From Mycobacterium sp. MFM001 (GTDB lineage Bacteria > Actinomycetota > Actinomycetes > Mycobacteriales > Mycobacteriaceae): 55,445 nucleotides of DNA. The position numbers and the translations under genes were made by a program. The stretch lies in contig NZ_BFAB01000020.1 of the NCBI RefSeq assembly GCF_003402475.1, forward strand, positions 1 to 55,445, written 5' to 3'. Position 1 is the first letter of the stretch; the number at the start of each line of letters is the position of its first letter. Shown piece by piece: positions 48,033 through 55,445 of this stretch. A model generated the notes under the pieces. It made no database searches, was not told the origin of the DNA, and worked only from the letters and a program-made list of their open reading frames with translations.

Positions 48033-48755
48033 ATGACGACCTCTACAGCGATGAATACCAGGGGCCAGCGGATCCTGTTATGGACAGTGCCGCCGGCAGC
48101 GGCGCTCTTCGTGCTGGCCTATTTTCTGTTCCCGGTGTTTTCGCCGCCGCTGTCGCCGACGATGACTCCCGAACAGGTCGCGACGTTCTTCGCCGAAAAC
48201 GTCACGGGCATACTCGGGGTTGCGATTCTGTGCAATCTCATTGCGTGCTCTCTGGTACCGCTCTTCGCCGTCACTGCCGTGCAGATATCCCGCACCGGCA
48301 CGTCGAGCGACGTCTTCACCTACGCCTACATCCTCTGTGTCGGAGTCGGACTGACGGCGTTCATCCTCGCCGACTACTGCTGGGGGATTGCGGCGTTTCG
48401 GCCCGAGCGCGACCCCCAGTTGATCAGCCTGCTCAACGACATGGCGTGGTTCTTCTTCATCGCGCCGGTCGGCACGATCATCGTGGCGAACCTCTGCCTG
48501 GCCGCCAGCATCTACCTAGACGCTCGGCCAGACCCGATCTTTCCGCGCTGGGTGGCGCACTTCAACATCGCGGTTGCTGCCGTGCTGGTACCTAGTGCGT
48601 TCTCGATTCTGCACATGTCGGGACCGCTCGCCTGGGATGGAGCACTGTCATTCACCCTGCGCCTCAGCGCTTTTGCCTGCTACGTCGTGGTGATGTTCAT
48701 TGTGTTGCTCGGCGTGGTCAACCGCCAGGGCGAGGAGCAGGAGGCGCTGGTATGA
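48033..48755 (+). CDS. multi-pass membrane protein A of the NorEF-like operon
   Basis: A 240-residue protein with about six or seven hydrophobic helices, beginning with WTVPPAAALFVLAYFLFPVF. A periplasmic/loop segment with SPTMTPEQVATFFAENVTG and the motifs AFRPERDPQLISLLND and GPLAWDG are shared with the next gene, so the two are paralogues. No cofactor ligands identified. First of four coupled genes ending in oxidase subunit III/IV-like proteins. A longer frame upstream is probably untranslated. Confidence 0.8.
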   Translation: MTTSTAMNTRGQRILLWTVPPAAALFVLAYFLFPVFSPPLSPTMTPEQVATFFAENVTGILGVAILCNLIACSLVPLFAVTAVQISRTGTSSDVFTYAYILCVGVGLTAFILADYCWGIAAFRPERDPQLISLLNDMAWFFFIAPVGTIIVANLCLAASIYLDARPDPIFPRWVAHFNIAVAAVLVPSAFSILHMSGPLAWDGALSFTLRLSAFACYVVVMFIVLLGVVNRQGEEQEALV

Positions 48756-49522
48756 CCACCACCGTCCGGTGGCGCGACTCCAAGAAGCTTGATCAGTGGA
48801 TCGCGTTCTGGTCGGTCCCGGTTTTCTTCAGCCTGTTCGGGTTGGTGTTCGTCCCCCTCAGCTGGATGATGCCGCCACGATCGCCGAGCAGTTCGCAATC
48901 GGAGATCGTCGAGTTCATGCAGTCTCACAACCTGGTGATCGCCTGCGTCATCCTGACATTGGCGTTCGGTCTGGCGCCGGTGTCCAACGCGTGTTACCTC
49001 ATCCAGATCAAGCGAATGTCGGTCAGCCCGGTATTTCGGTACACCGTCATCATGGGTGCCACCACCGGCACCATCGTCGGCATGCTCTTCCCGATGTTCT
49101 GCTTCGGGCTGGGCGCCTTCCGCCCCGGCTATGACCCGGCGATCCTGGGGATGCTCTACGACTTCGGCTACCTTGCCTTCATCGGCTCGCTGGGGTGCTT
49201 TTGCATCATGTGGATGGCCTTCAGCCTGGCCATCATCCTCGACCAGAACAACATCCTGCCGAAATGGCTCGGCTACTACACCGTATGGCAGTACGTGACC
49301 GAGTTGATCGCCGCACCGGTCTGGATCGCCAAGTCGGGCCCGTTCGCCTGGAACGGCCTGATGACCTTCTGGTTGGCGATGGCGCTGTTCGTGTCATGGC
49401 AGTTCATCGTGTACGTGTGCATCTACCGGGCGATCAAGAATCAGCCCGACCACGAGCTCGAAAATGCCTGGCCCACCAAGGAACCCGCGTCACCGGAACT
49501 GCTGCCGAGAGCCAGCGCATGA
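48752..49522 (+). CDS. multi-pass membrane protein B (paralogue of A)
   Basis: A 256-residue protein with about seven helices, starting inside the stop of gene A (ATGA). The shared motifs are AFRPGYDPAILGMLYDFGY and GPFAWNGLMTFWLAM, with a conserved acidic loop between. The C-terminal tail is cytoplasmic and charged. Gene A and B arose by duplication and may form a heterodimer in the membrane with the oxidase-like subunits. Function unknown. Confidence 0.82.
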   Translation: MTTTVRWRDSKKLDQWIAFWSVPVFFSLFGLVFVPLSWMMPPRSPSSSQSEIVEFMQSHNLVIACVILTLAFGLAPVSNACYLIQIKRMSVSPVFRYTVIMGATTGTIVGMLFPMFCFGLGAFRPGYDPAILGMLYDFGYLAFIGSLGCFCIMWMAFSLAIILDQNNILPKWLGYYTVWQYVTELIAAPVWIAKSGPFAWNGLMTFWLAMALFVSWQFIVYVCIYRAIKNQPDHELENAWPTKEPASPELLPRASA

Positions 49523-50124
49523 CCGAGGTCTCAGAGAAGTTCAATACCGGCAGCTCGCCACGAGACGTCGATGTGCGCAGACACCTTCCCGGTGAGCCCA
49601 GTATGTGGTTCTTCGTCATCGGCGACCTGTTCATCTTCGGCGCGTACTTCGTGGGCTATATGTACTACCGCGGTCAAGACCACGCCATGTTCCTGCAGAG
49701 CCAGGCGAAGCTGAATCTGAACATCGGCATCATCAACACCGTCGTGCTGCTGACGAGTTCGCTGTTCGTTGCGCTGGGTACGTCGGCGGGCCGCAGCGGC
49801 AGGACCGCGGATGCCTACCGGCTCTTCTGGCTTGCCGTTGTTTGCGGTGCGGTCTTCCCGCTGCTCAAGATGTTCGAGTACATCCCGAAGATCGTCGCCG
49901 GCATTACGCCGGGAACAGACCTGTTCTTCATGTACTACTACGTGATGACGGGACTGCACCTCTGCCACGTGCTGCTGGGCTTGGTAATCCTCTGCTTCGT
50001 GATCCGCAACCTGCGCGGACCAGCGAAACCCCGAATCTTGTTCGCGGAAACCGGCGCAACGTACTGGCACATGGTCGACATCTTGTGGCTCGTGCTGTTC
50101 GCATTGCTCTATCTGATGAGGTGA
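49519..50124 (+). CDS. heme-copper oxidase subunit III-like protein (NorE/CtaE family)
   Basis: A 201-residue membrane protein of about five helices with the subunit III signatures GEPSMWFFVIGDLFIFGAYF, the GITPGTDLFFMYYYVMTGLH region carrying a conserved His and the C-terminal ETGATYWHMVDILWLVLFAL. Subunit III of oxidases supports the catalytic subunit; NorE does so for nitric-oxide reductase. No subunit I or II or NorB/C is present nearby. The start overlaps gene B (ATGA). Confidence 0.9.
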   Translation: MTEVSEKFNTGSSPRDVDVRRHLPGEPSMWFFVIGDLFIFGAYFVGYMYYRGQDHAMFLQSQAKLNLNIGIINTVVLLTSSLFVALGTSAGRSGRTADAYRLFWLAVVCGAVFPLLKMFEYIPKIVAGITPGTDLFFMYYYVMTGLHLCHVLLGLVILCFVIRNLRGPAKPRILFAETGATYWHMVDILWLVLFALLYLMR

Positions 50125-50128
50125 TCTT

Positions 50129-50407
50129 GTGACCGCGTATCTTCGCAACCCACTGACCTACGTGTGGGCACTGCTCACAGCGGTGACAGTCGCGTCGTGG
50201 CTGACCGCCCGCGGCGGCGGCGCGGCGCACCACCTCAACGCAACGGTCACCGTCGTCGTGCTGCTGATCGCAGCGTTCAAGACTCAGCTGGTGATATGGC
50301 ACTTCATGGAGGTCCGGCGGGCCCCGGCCTGGCTCAAGATGACGACGAACGGATGGCTGGTCGCTCTTTTCGGGCTCTTGCTGGGCTTTTACTTTGCTGC
50401 CCAGTAG
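50129..50407 (+). CDS. cytochrome oxidase subunit IV-like small membrane protein (NorF-like)
   Basis: A 92-residue, three-helix protein: PLTYVWALLTAVTVASWLTA, NATVTVVVLLIAAFKTQLVIW and NGWLVALFGLLLGFYFA. The KTQLVIWHFMEVRRAP segment is typical of prokaryotic COX4/NorF proteins that partner a subunit III. The GTG start 4 bp after the subunit III-like gene has AGGTGA in front. It completes the operon. Confidence 0.85.
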   Translation: MTAYLRNPLTYVWALLTAVTVASWLTARGGGAAHHLNATVTVVVLLIAAFKTQLVIWHFMEVRRAPAWLKMTTNGWLVALFGLLLGFYFAAQ

Positions 50408-50427
50408 GTTCGGCTGTGTCCCCGTGC

Positions 50428-51039
50428 TCAGTGCGGCCATTCGGTACCGCTGGCCAGAGGGTCGCCCTCCAGCCGGCGCAGATAACGTTCGACGAATTCC
50501 ACGGTTTCGGCATGGCCGGCGGACATTCCCAGCGCCTGCTCCATGACCAGCACTCGCGAAACACTGGTGATCAGAACCGACCAAACGAGCGGCGGAACCT
50601 CCGCCGCGTCAATGCCGTAGCGCTCCAGTACATTCGACACTGCCTCGCGTTGTTCCTCTCTGAATCGCTCAGCATAGTAAGCGATTTCGGCCTTGAGGGC
50701 CTTGCGATGATTGGCAAGGGCGACGTATTCCATCGTCACCGCTGTAGCGGTCGGGTCGATGCTGAACCGCCACAGCGCCCACAGCGGTTGCGGCGATTGC
50801 AGCGCTTGCGCGTGGACGCGAAGCCCCTCTTCCGCGCGACGACGAAACGCCGCCAGGAACAGCTCGTCCATTGTGCGGAAGTAATAGTGCACCAGCTGCG
50901 GCTTGAGCCCCGCCTTCTCGGCGACGCGACGTGACGTGACTGCGGCATACCCTTCTTCGAGCATCAACTGCTCGGCCGCGTCGAGCAGGACGGAGCGATT
51001 CTTGGCGTCCGGCGCCCCGATTCTGCGCGCCGTTGTCAT
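50428..51039 (-). CDS. TetR-family regulator
   Basis: A 203-residue regulator: helix-turn-helix VTSRRVAEKAGLKPQLVHYYF at about 34-54. GGAG before the ATG at 51039 sets the start; the longer frame is not needed. It lies divergent to the P450 gene over a region with two palindromes and probably represses P450-SDR; it also converges on the membrane operon with a 20-bp gap. Confidence 0.9.
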   Translation of the reverse strand: MTTARRIGAPDAKNRSVLLDAAEQLMLEEGYAAVTSRRVAEKAGLKPQLVHYYFRTMDELFLAAFRRRAEEGLRVHAQALQSPQPLWALWRFSIDPTATAVTMEYVALANHRKALKAEIAYYAERFREEQREAVSNVLERYGIDAAEVPPLVWSVLITSVSRVLVMEQALGMSAGHAETVEFVERYLRRLEGDPLASGTEWPH

Positions 51040-51102
51040 GCGATGCTCCGAACCTTCGACTGTGCCGACCACGCCGATCGTATCGGCAACCTTGACCCCG
51101 AC

Positions 51103-51119
51103 CTTAGCGCCATGCTAAG
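51103..51119. promoter_or_regulatory. operator CTTAGC-N5-GCTAAG
   Basis: Perfect 6-bp arms between the divergent TetR and P450 genes, suited to a TetR dimer. A TTGACC to TAAGCA pair (18-nt spacer) around it could be the P450 promoter. Confidence 0.6.
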
Positions 51120-51120
51120 C

Positions 51121-51135
51121 AAGTGCTCAGCACTT
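51121..51135. promoter_or_regulatory. perfect palindrome AAGTGCTCAGCACTT
   Basis: A 15-bp perfect palindrome one base after the first operator; a second TetR site or part of a compound operator. Confidence 0.6.
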
Positions 51136-51206
51136 TGGTCGATTTCCGGGTGACGCCAGCTCACGTCGCCGCCAATCAAATCTCAGCTTCGGGAGGCACG
51201 CAGTAC

Positions 51207-52484
51207 ATGACCACTTTCGAATCGGTCGACTTCTTCACCGACGCCTCCCTGGTTCCCGACCCGTACGACTACTTCGACTATCTGCGGAGCCAGAACCCCG
51301 TGCTGCGGCTGCCGCACTACAACGTCGTCGCGGTCACCGGCTGGGAAGAGGCCAACGCGGTCTACAAGGATCCCGACACGTTCTCCAACTGCGTCGCGCT
51401 CGGCGGGCCGTTCCCGCCGCTGCCCTTCGAGCCCGAGGGTGACGACCTGTCCGCCCAGATCGACGCGCACCGTGAGCAGTTCCCGATGTTCGAGCACATG
51501 GTCACGATGGACCCGCCCGACCACACCCGCGCGCGCTCGCTGCTGAGCCGGCTGCTGACGCCCAGCCGGCTCAAGGAGAACGAGGACTTCATGTGGAGCC
51601 TCGCCGACCGCCAGCTCGAGGAGTTCCTTGACAACGGCGAGTGTGAATTCATCGCCGAATATTCAAAACCGTTCGCCACCTTGGTGATTGCCGATCTGCT
51701 CGGTGTGCCGGAGGAAGACCACAAGCAGTTCCGCACCGTGCTGGGGGCCGATCGCCCGGAAAACCGGGTGGGCTCGCTCGACCACGGCTCGGTTGGCGTA
51801 AACCCGCTGGAGTGGCTCGACGACAAGTTCTGCGGCTACATCGAGGACCGGCGCAGCCACCCCCGCGACGACGTGCTGACCGCGCTGGCCACCGCGAAGT
51901 ATCCCGACGGCTCCACACCCGAGATCATCGAGGTGGTCCGGTCGGCGACATTCCTGTTCGCCGCCGGACAGGAGACCACCGCCAAGCTGCTCTCCGCGGC
52001 GCTGCAGGTACTCGGCGACCGGCCCGACATCCAGCAAAGGCTGCGCACCGACCGCAGCCTGATTCCGGCGTTCATCGAGGAGTCGCTGCGGATGGAGAGC
52101 CCGGTCAAAAGTGACTCGCGGCTGGCCCGCAAGCCAGCCACCATCGGCGGTGTCGACATTCCCGTCGGCACCGTGGTGATGGTGTTGCCGGGTGCGGTCA
52201 ACCGTGATCCGCGCCGCTTCGACAACCCGCACGAGTTCTCACTCGACCGCAAGAACGTCCGCGAGCACATGGCATTCGCCCGCGGGGTGCACTCCTGCCC
52301 CGGCGCGCCGCTGGCCCGGGTGGAAGGTCGCGTCTCGATCGAGCGCATCCTCGACCGCATGTCCGACATCCGTATCGACGACGCCAAGCACGGACCGGCC
52401 GGCGAGCGTCGCTACACGTACGAGCCGACCTACATCCTGCGCGGGCTGTCCGAATTGCACCTCACCTTTACCATGGCGGGGTGA
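51207..52484 (+). CDS. cytochrome P450
   Basis: A 425-residue heme monooxygenase. The I-helix oxygen motif is AAGQETTAKLL, the K-helix ExxR is EESLR, and the heme loop FARGVHSCPGAPLARVEG has the axial Cys. It follows the bacterial class I layout, needing a ferredoxin and reductase, which are not next to it. Likely substrates are lipids or small ring compounds; unknown. A GGGAGG site sets the ATG. Coupled to the SDR gene (GTGA). Confidence 0.95.
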   Translation: MTTFESVDFFTDASLVPDPYDYFDYLRSQNPVLRLPHYNVVAVTGWEEANAVYKDPDTFSNCVALGGPFPPLPFEPEGDDLSAQIDAHREQFPMFEHMVTMDPPDHTRARSLLSRLLTPSRLKENEDFMWSLADRQLEEFLDNGECEFIAEYSKPFATLVIADLLGVPEEDHKQFRTVLGADRPENRVGSLDHGSVGVNPLEWLDDKFCGYIEDRRSHPRDDVLTALATAKYPDGSTPEIIEVVRSATFLFAAGQETTAKLLSAALQVLGDRPDIQQRLRTDRSLIPAFIEESLRMESPVKSDSRLARKPATIGGVDIPVGTVVMVLPGAVNRDPRRFDNPHEFSLDRKNVREHMAFARGVHSCPGAPLARVEGRVSIERILDRMSDIRIDDAKHGPAGERRYTYEPTYILRGLSELHLTFTMAG

Positions 52485-53308
52485 GCGCCGCAGACAAGAC
52501 GATTGTCATCACCGGCGCTAGCGACGGTATCGGCGCAGCGGCCGCGCGCCGGTTGTCGCACAGCGGGGCGCGTGTCGTCGTGGTCGGGCGCTCGGAAAGC
52601 AAGACCCGCACTGTAGCAACGGAATTGGGCGCAGACTGCTTCGTGGCCGACTTCACGGACCTGTGCCAGGTGGGCTCGTTGGCGCGGCAGTTGCGGTCGC
52701 GATACCCCCGAATCGATGTACTGGCCAACAACGCCGGAGCCATGACCAGCACTCTGCAGATAACCGGCGACGGGTATGAACTGGCCTACCAGGTCAACTA
52801 CCTGGCGCCGTTTCTGCTCACCACGCTGCTGTTGGACGTGCTGGTCGATTCGCGGGCGTGTGTGCTCAACACCTCCAGCGCATCGCACAAACTGCTCCGC
52901 GGGGTCGGCGCCGAGGATCTGGAGCAGACTCACCGTGTGCGCCCAAGCAAGGCCTATGCGCTCACCAAATTGGGAATCGTCTTGTTCACCAAGGAATTAC
53001 ACCGGCGCTACCATGACGCCGGGCTTTCGGTGGCGGCGTTCGATCCCGGCTATGTCGACACGAACTTCGGCCCGGCGTCGGGGTCGCGGTTCATTGCCCT
53101 GATGCGACGAACGCCGGTGCGGCATCTGACCGCCAGCGCGGACGAGGGAGCAGACCAGCTGGTGTGGCTGGCATCCAGCCGCGATTGGGAATCGGGCGAA
53201 TACTATGTGCGGCGCAGGCGTGCCAAAGCGAATCGCCGTGCGGACGATCCCGAATTGGCCCGCGAGTTGTGGGACCGCAGCCTTGCCGTCGTCAGCCGCT
53301 GGCGCTGA
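52481..53308 (+). CDS. short-chain dehydrogenase/reductase
   Basis: A 275-residue SDR: nucleotide loop ITGASDGIGAAAA, NNAGAM, catalytic Ser in LNTSSASHK and Tyr/Lys in SKAYALTKLGIV. It resembles Rv0851c in place and size, and may oxidise the P450 product. The GTG overlaps the P450 stop. The 3' end overlaps the vapC end by 17 bp. Confidence 0.93.
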   Translation: MSAADKTIVITGASDGIGAAAARRLSHSGARVVVVGRSESKTRTVATELGADCFVADFTDLCQVGSLARQLRSRYPRIDVLANNAGAMTSTLQITGDGYELAYQVNYLAPFLLTTLLLDVLVDSRACVLNTSSASHKLLRGVGAEDLEQTHRVRPSKAYALTKLGIVLFTKELHRRYHDAGLSVAAFDPGYVDTNFGPASGSRFIALMRRTPVRHLTASADEGADQLVWLASSRDWESGEYYVRRRRAKANRRADDPELARELWDRSLAVVSRWR

Positions 53309-53696
53309 GGTCCTCGGCGATACCACATACACGCGCAAGCTTGCGATCAACGGTGAGCAGAGAAACGCGAAGCTGAGTGGCCAGCTCGACGTAGAGCGCA
53401 TCGAGAAGCCGGATGTCGGCACGTCGTGCCCATGCACCGAGGACGAGGGTATCGAGTCCGTGTCGTTGCACCGGGAATTGCGTAAGTCGGGTGAGTCCGA
53501 CCTCAACCTCGGTGGCATCGATGGTCCGGGAACGATTGAGCCGCCCCAAAGCCGATAAGACTTCTGCGTCGAGGTGCGCCGGCGCATGGATCCGGGTATC
53601 GCGTAAACGTTCCTGTACAGCCTGACCATAGGTGAAATCTCCGAGCAGTTCGACGACGGCGGAGGCGTCGATCACGACATGCTCGGCTGTGCTCAC
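53292..53696 (-). CDS. vapC: VapC-type PIN-domain toxin
   Basis: A 134-residue ribonuclease toxin of a type II system. Acidic metal-site residues lie in VVIDASAVVELL (Asp), DAEVLSALGRL (Glu) and LLDALYVELA (Asp), with LTVDRKLAR at the end. The GTG overlaps the vapB stop. Complete by appearance. Confidence 0.92.
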   Translation of the reverse strand: MSTAEHVVIDASAVVELLGDFTYGQAVQERLRDTRIHAPAHLDAEVLSALGRLNRSRTIDATEVEVGLTRLTQFPVQRHGLDTLVLGAWARRADIRLLDALYVELATQLRVSLLTVDRKLARVCGIAEDLSASG

Positions 53697-53917
53697 GATG
53701 ACCGGCCGAATTCGTCGCGCACTTCGTCCAGCGCTTTGATGACTTCCTTGTGTGATCTCCGCCCGTGTAACGAGGGAAGGGCTTCGAGCCATGCGTTTGT
53801 CGCTCTGCGGTCAAGCTCGTCGGCGAGCGCGGCTTGTACCACCGCAGACACATTGACGTCGGCCGAGCGCACTCGGTCCGCCAGCTCGTCGGGCACATAC
53901 ACGTTGATCCGCGCCAT
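53693..53917 (-). CDS. vapB: VapB-type antitoxin
   Basis: A 74-residue antitoxin with a ribbon-helix-helix start (MARINVYVPDELADRVRSAD) that binds DNA and a C-terminal arm that holds VapC (HKEVIKALDEVRDEFGRSS). TATAGT lies 6 nt before the ATG. Confidence 0.9.
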   Translation of the reverse strand: MARINVYVPDELADRVRSADVNVSAVVQAALADELDRRATNAWLEALPSLHGRRSHKEVIKALDEVRDEFGRSS

Positions 53918-53940
53918 ACACACACTATACACACATATCA
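53918..53940 (-). promoter_or_regulatory. vapBC promoter with repeated TGTGTGTAT
   Basis: The minus strand carries ATATGTGTGTATAGTGTGTG; TATAGT is the -10 (53929-53924) and the direct ATACACACA repeats are likely VapBC binding sites. Only about 20 bp separate vapB and the cyclase gene. Confidence 0.5.
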
Positions 53941-55428
53941 GGTCGGCGTCGAGATGTGCGTCGCTTCCGAACGGCCCCGCAGCACGGTGGAACCGCGTGA
54001 TTCCCACTGCTGCCGCTCAGCTTCATCGGCTCGCTCGATGGCCGCATCCGAGCAGAGCACCCGTCGCTCCGAAGTTTTGGCGAGATCTGCCAGCCGGGCG
54101 GCCTCGTTGACGGCGTCACCAATCACCGTGTACTCGTAGCGGTTTTCGGCGCCGATGTTGCCGGCGAACACCGGACCGGCCGAGACGCCGATGCCGAAAT
54201 CGACGACGGGCAGTCGGCGCAGTCGAATGGCAAGCGCACGCGCGGTCGCCAGTGCTGCGGAGGCGGCCCCGGCGGTGCGCAGCGGCGCCCCGAACACCGC
54301 CAGCGCGGCGTCGCCCTGAAACTTGTTGATCAGGCCCTGGTTTTCGTCGACGGCGACGACCACGATCCGGAAGAAATCGTTGAGCACCTCGGCGACCTCG
54401 CGCGGCGGGCGGCTGGCCGCCAAGCGGGTCGAGCCCACCAGGTCGACGAACAGGATCGCCGCCTCCCCCACTTCTCCGGACATCGATGCGCCCTGTTCCA
54501 AGGCACGACGCGCGACGTCTGCGCCGACGTGGCGGCCGAACAGGTCACGGAGCCGGTCGCGTTCCGCGAGCCCGGCGACCATGCGGTTGAATCCCGTTTG
54601 CAGACGGCCGATTTCGGAGCGTTCATAGACGTCGACGAATGTGCCGATCCGGCCGTGCTCGATTTCCCCCATCGCGTCGATGACGTCGCGGACCGGATCC
54701 GAGATCGACCGCGACACCAGGATCATCCCCCGCAGCCCCAGCATCACCGCGACAAGCGATAGCACCAGCACTGCGATCTCCACCGATGCGGACTTTGGAA
54801 GGATCCAGTCCTTCGAATGAAGGAACACCAGGGCGGCAATGGCAGCGCTCGGAAGCGCGCTGGACAACAACCACATTCCGATCAGACGGGCCAGCACACC
54901 CGGGGCGGTCATGAAGCCCTCGACGCCCTGCGTCGCGGCCGCAATGATCGGGCGGAGCGTTCGCTGGGTGAGCAGGACGGCGGTACCGGTCGCGGCGGCT
55001 CCACCGAAAACGACTGCCAACCCGGTGGCCACTGCAACGGTGGGCCCGCCGTCGAGGTCAAGCAGGACGAACAACGCGCCGCTGACAACCCATGTGGCCG
55101 CCAGAACAATCGACTGATTGCGCATGAGTTTCATTGCGGCAGCACGCTGATTCGCATCAGGTTCTTCCCCGGCAGCGAACCAGCGCAGCGACGGAGCGAT
55201 CACCATGACACCGGCGACGAACACCACAACGGTGCCGAGAATTACCACCGCCAGCGATGTGGCCACGTACTTCCCGCTGAGGTGGGGTCCGGGCGCGTGA
55301 CCGCTGAGCACGACGACGATGACGAGGACCTCGGCGACGCTGAGCAGATGCGCGAACGCGAGGCCGGCGGCGTATCGAAGCGACGACGCGGCGACGGATT
55401 TCCGCGGGGCGTCGCCTAGCCTGCTCAC
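53938..55428 (-). CDS. membrane-bound class III adenylate cyclase with HAMP domain
   Basis: A 496-residue protein like mycobacterial Rv1318c-Rv1320c: about six transmembrane helices (1-245), a HAMP linker (about 245-297; SRSISDPVRDVIDAMGEIE) and a cyclase domain (about 325-490). Metal Asp residues are in LFVDLVGSTRL and FQGDAALAVFGAP, the adenine-specifying Lys precedes (INKFQGD) and the transition-state pair lies in YTVIGDAVNEAARLADLAK. The GTG has an AGGAGAAA site. Product: cAMP, which may feed CRP control of rpfA. Confidence 0.93.
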   Translation of the reverse strand: MSRLGDAPRKSVAASSLRYAAGLAFAHLLSVAEVLVIVVVLSGHAPGPHLSGKYVATSLAVVILGTVVVFVAGVMVIAPSLRWFAAGEEPDANQRAAAMKLMRNQSIVLAATWVVSGALFVLLDLDGGPTVAVATGLAVVFGGAAATGTAVLLTQRTLRPIIAAATQGVEGFMTAPGVLARLIGMWLLSSALPSAAIAALVFLHSKDWILPKSASVEIAVLVLSLVAVMLGLRGMILVSRSISDPVRDVIDAMGEIEHGRIGTFVDVYERSEIGRLQTGFNRMVAGLAERDRLRDLFGRHVGADVARRALEQGASMSGEVGEAAILFVDLVGSTRLAASRPPREVAEVLNDFFRIVVVAVDENQGLINKFQGDAALAVFGAPLRTAGAASAALATARALAIRLRRLPVVDFGIGVSAGPVFAGNIGAENRYEYTVIGDAVNEAARLADLAKTSERRVLCSDAAIERADEAERQQWESRGSTVLRGRSEATHISTPT

Positions 55429-55445
55429 GCGTTTCTCCTATGTCA

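Overview
The window looks like a chromosomal segment of a Mycobacterium. Base composition is high in GC, genes are densely packed with ATGA/GTGA stop-start overlaps, and many -10 boxes (TANNNT) sit about 7 nt before an ATG or GTG, the usual arrangement for mycobacterial leaderless mRNAs. Most of positions 1-39.9 kb follows, in reverse, the gene order of M. tuberculosis H37Rv from about Rv0887c to Rv0853c. Rv names here are recalled, not looked up. The species cannot be fixed from this sequence alone.

Layout. (1) 0.05-12.5 kb: a VOC protein, ferredoxin/adrenodoxin-reductase fusion fprB beside an AurF-like diiron oxygenase gene, an intact orphan TnpB element between that gene and serC, then sepH, an rRNA methyltransferase/MarR/membrane operon, DUF2530, SRPBCC, DUF3027, an MFS transporter and a DUF2771 protein. 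(2) 12.6-16.6 kb: a xi-class GST-like reductase, fadE10, cspB and a YccF protein. (3) 16.6-20.9 kb: a second molybdopterin set (moaA2, moaD2, moaE2, mog, moaC2) wrapped around resuscitation factor rpfA, which has a CRP-type site, a promoter and a ydaO-type c-di-AMP riboswitch. (4) 20.8-25.1 kb: an XPB-type helicase and a helicase-associated protein. (5) 25.1-30.9 kb: an accessory block between ercC3 and fadB (thiolase-fold/DUF35 pair, ABM, LLM oxidoreductase, TetR, FAD monooxygenase, PNPOx-like protein, methyltransferase). (6) 31-39.9 kb: fadBA, dapC, three SRPBCC genes around a CoA-transferase/racemase, and a keto-acid decarboxylase. (7) 39.8-47.1 kb: bfd, an acyl-CoA synthetase, an amidohydrolase and enoyl-CoA hydratase sharing an operator-bearing intergenic region, a Rossmann dehydrogenase, TetR and NTF2-like genes. 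(8) 47.1-55.4 kb: a four-gene membrane operon with heme-copper oxidase subunit III/IV-like (NorEF-like) proteins but no catalytic subunit, flanked by TetR genes, then a P450 with an SDR, a VapBC pair and a membrane class III adenylate cyclase.

How it works together. Lipid and acyl-CoA metabolism dominates (fadE10, fadBA, far, fadD, hydratase, thiolase-fold/DUF35, SRPBCC proteins). Its promoters carry palindromes of the kind bound by TetR regulators, five of which are encoded here including the MarR-type one. Housekeeping jobs are serine synthesis (serC), lysine/DAP synthesis (dapC), molybdenum cofactor, division (sepH), cell-wall resuscitation (rpfA) and DNA repair (ercC3). Mobile or repeat sequence consists of the TnpB element, three 53-bp MIRU-like repeats or remnants, a long perfect hairpin at 30.9 kb and a two-unit palindromic tandem repeat at 34.4 kb.

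No tRNA, rRNA or CRISPR array was seen. The only gene-free stretch over 300 bases is 17953-18370 upstream of rpfA, which holds the CRP site, promoter and riboswitch.
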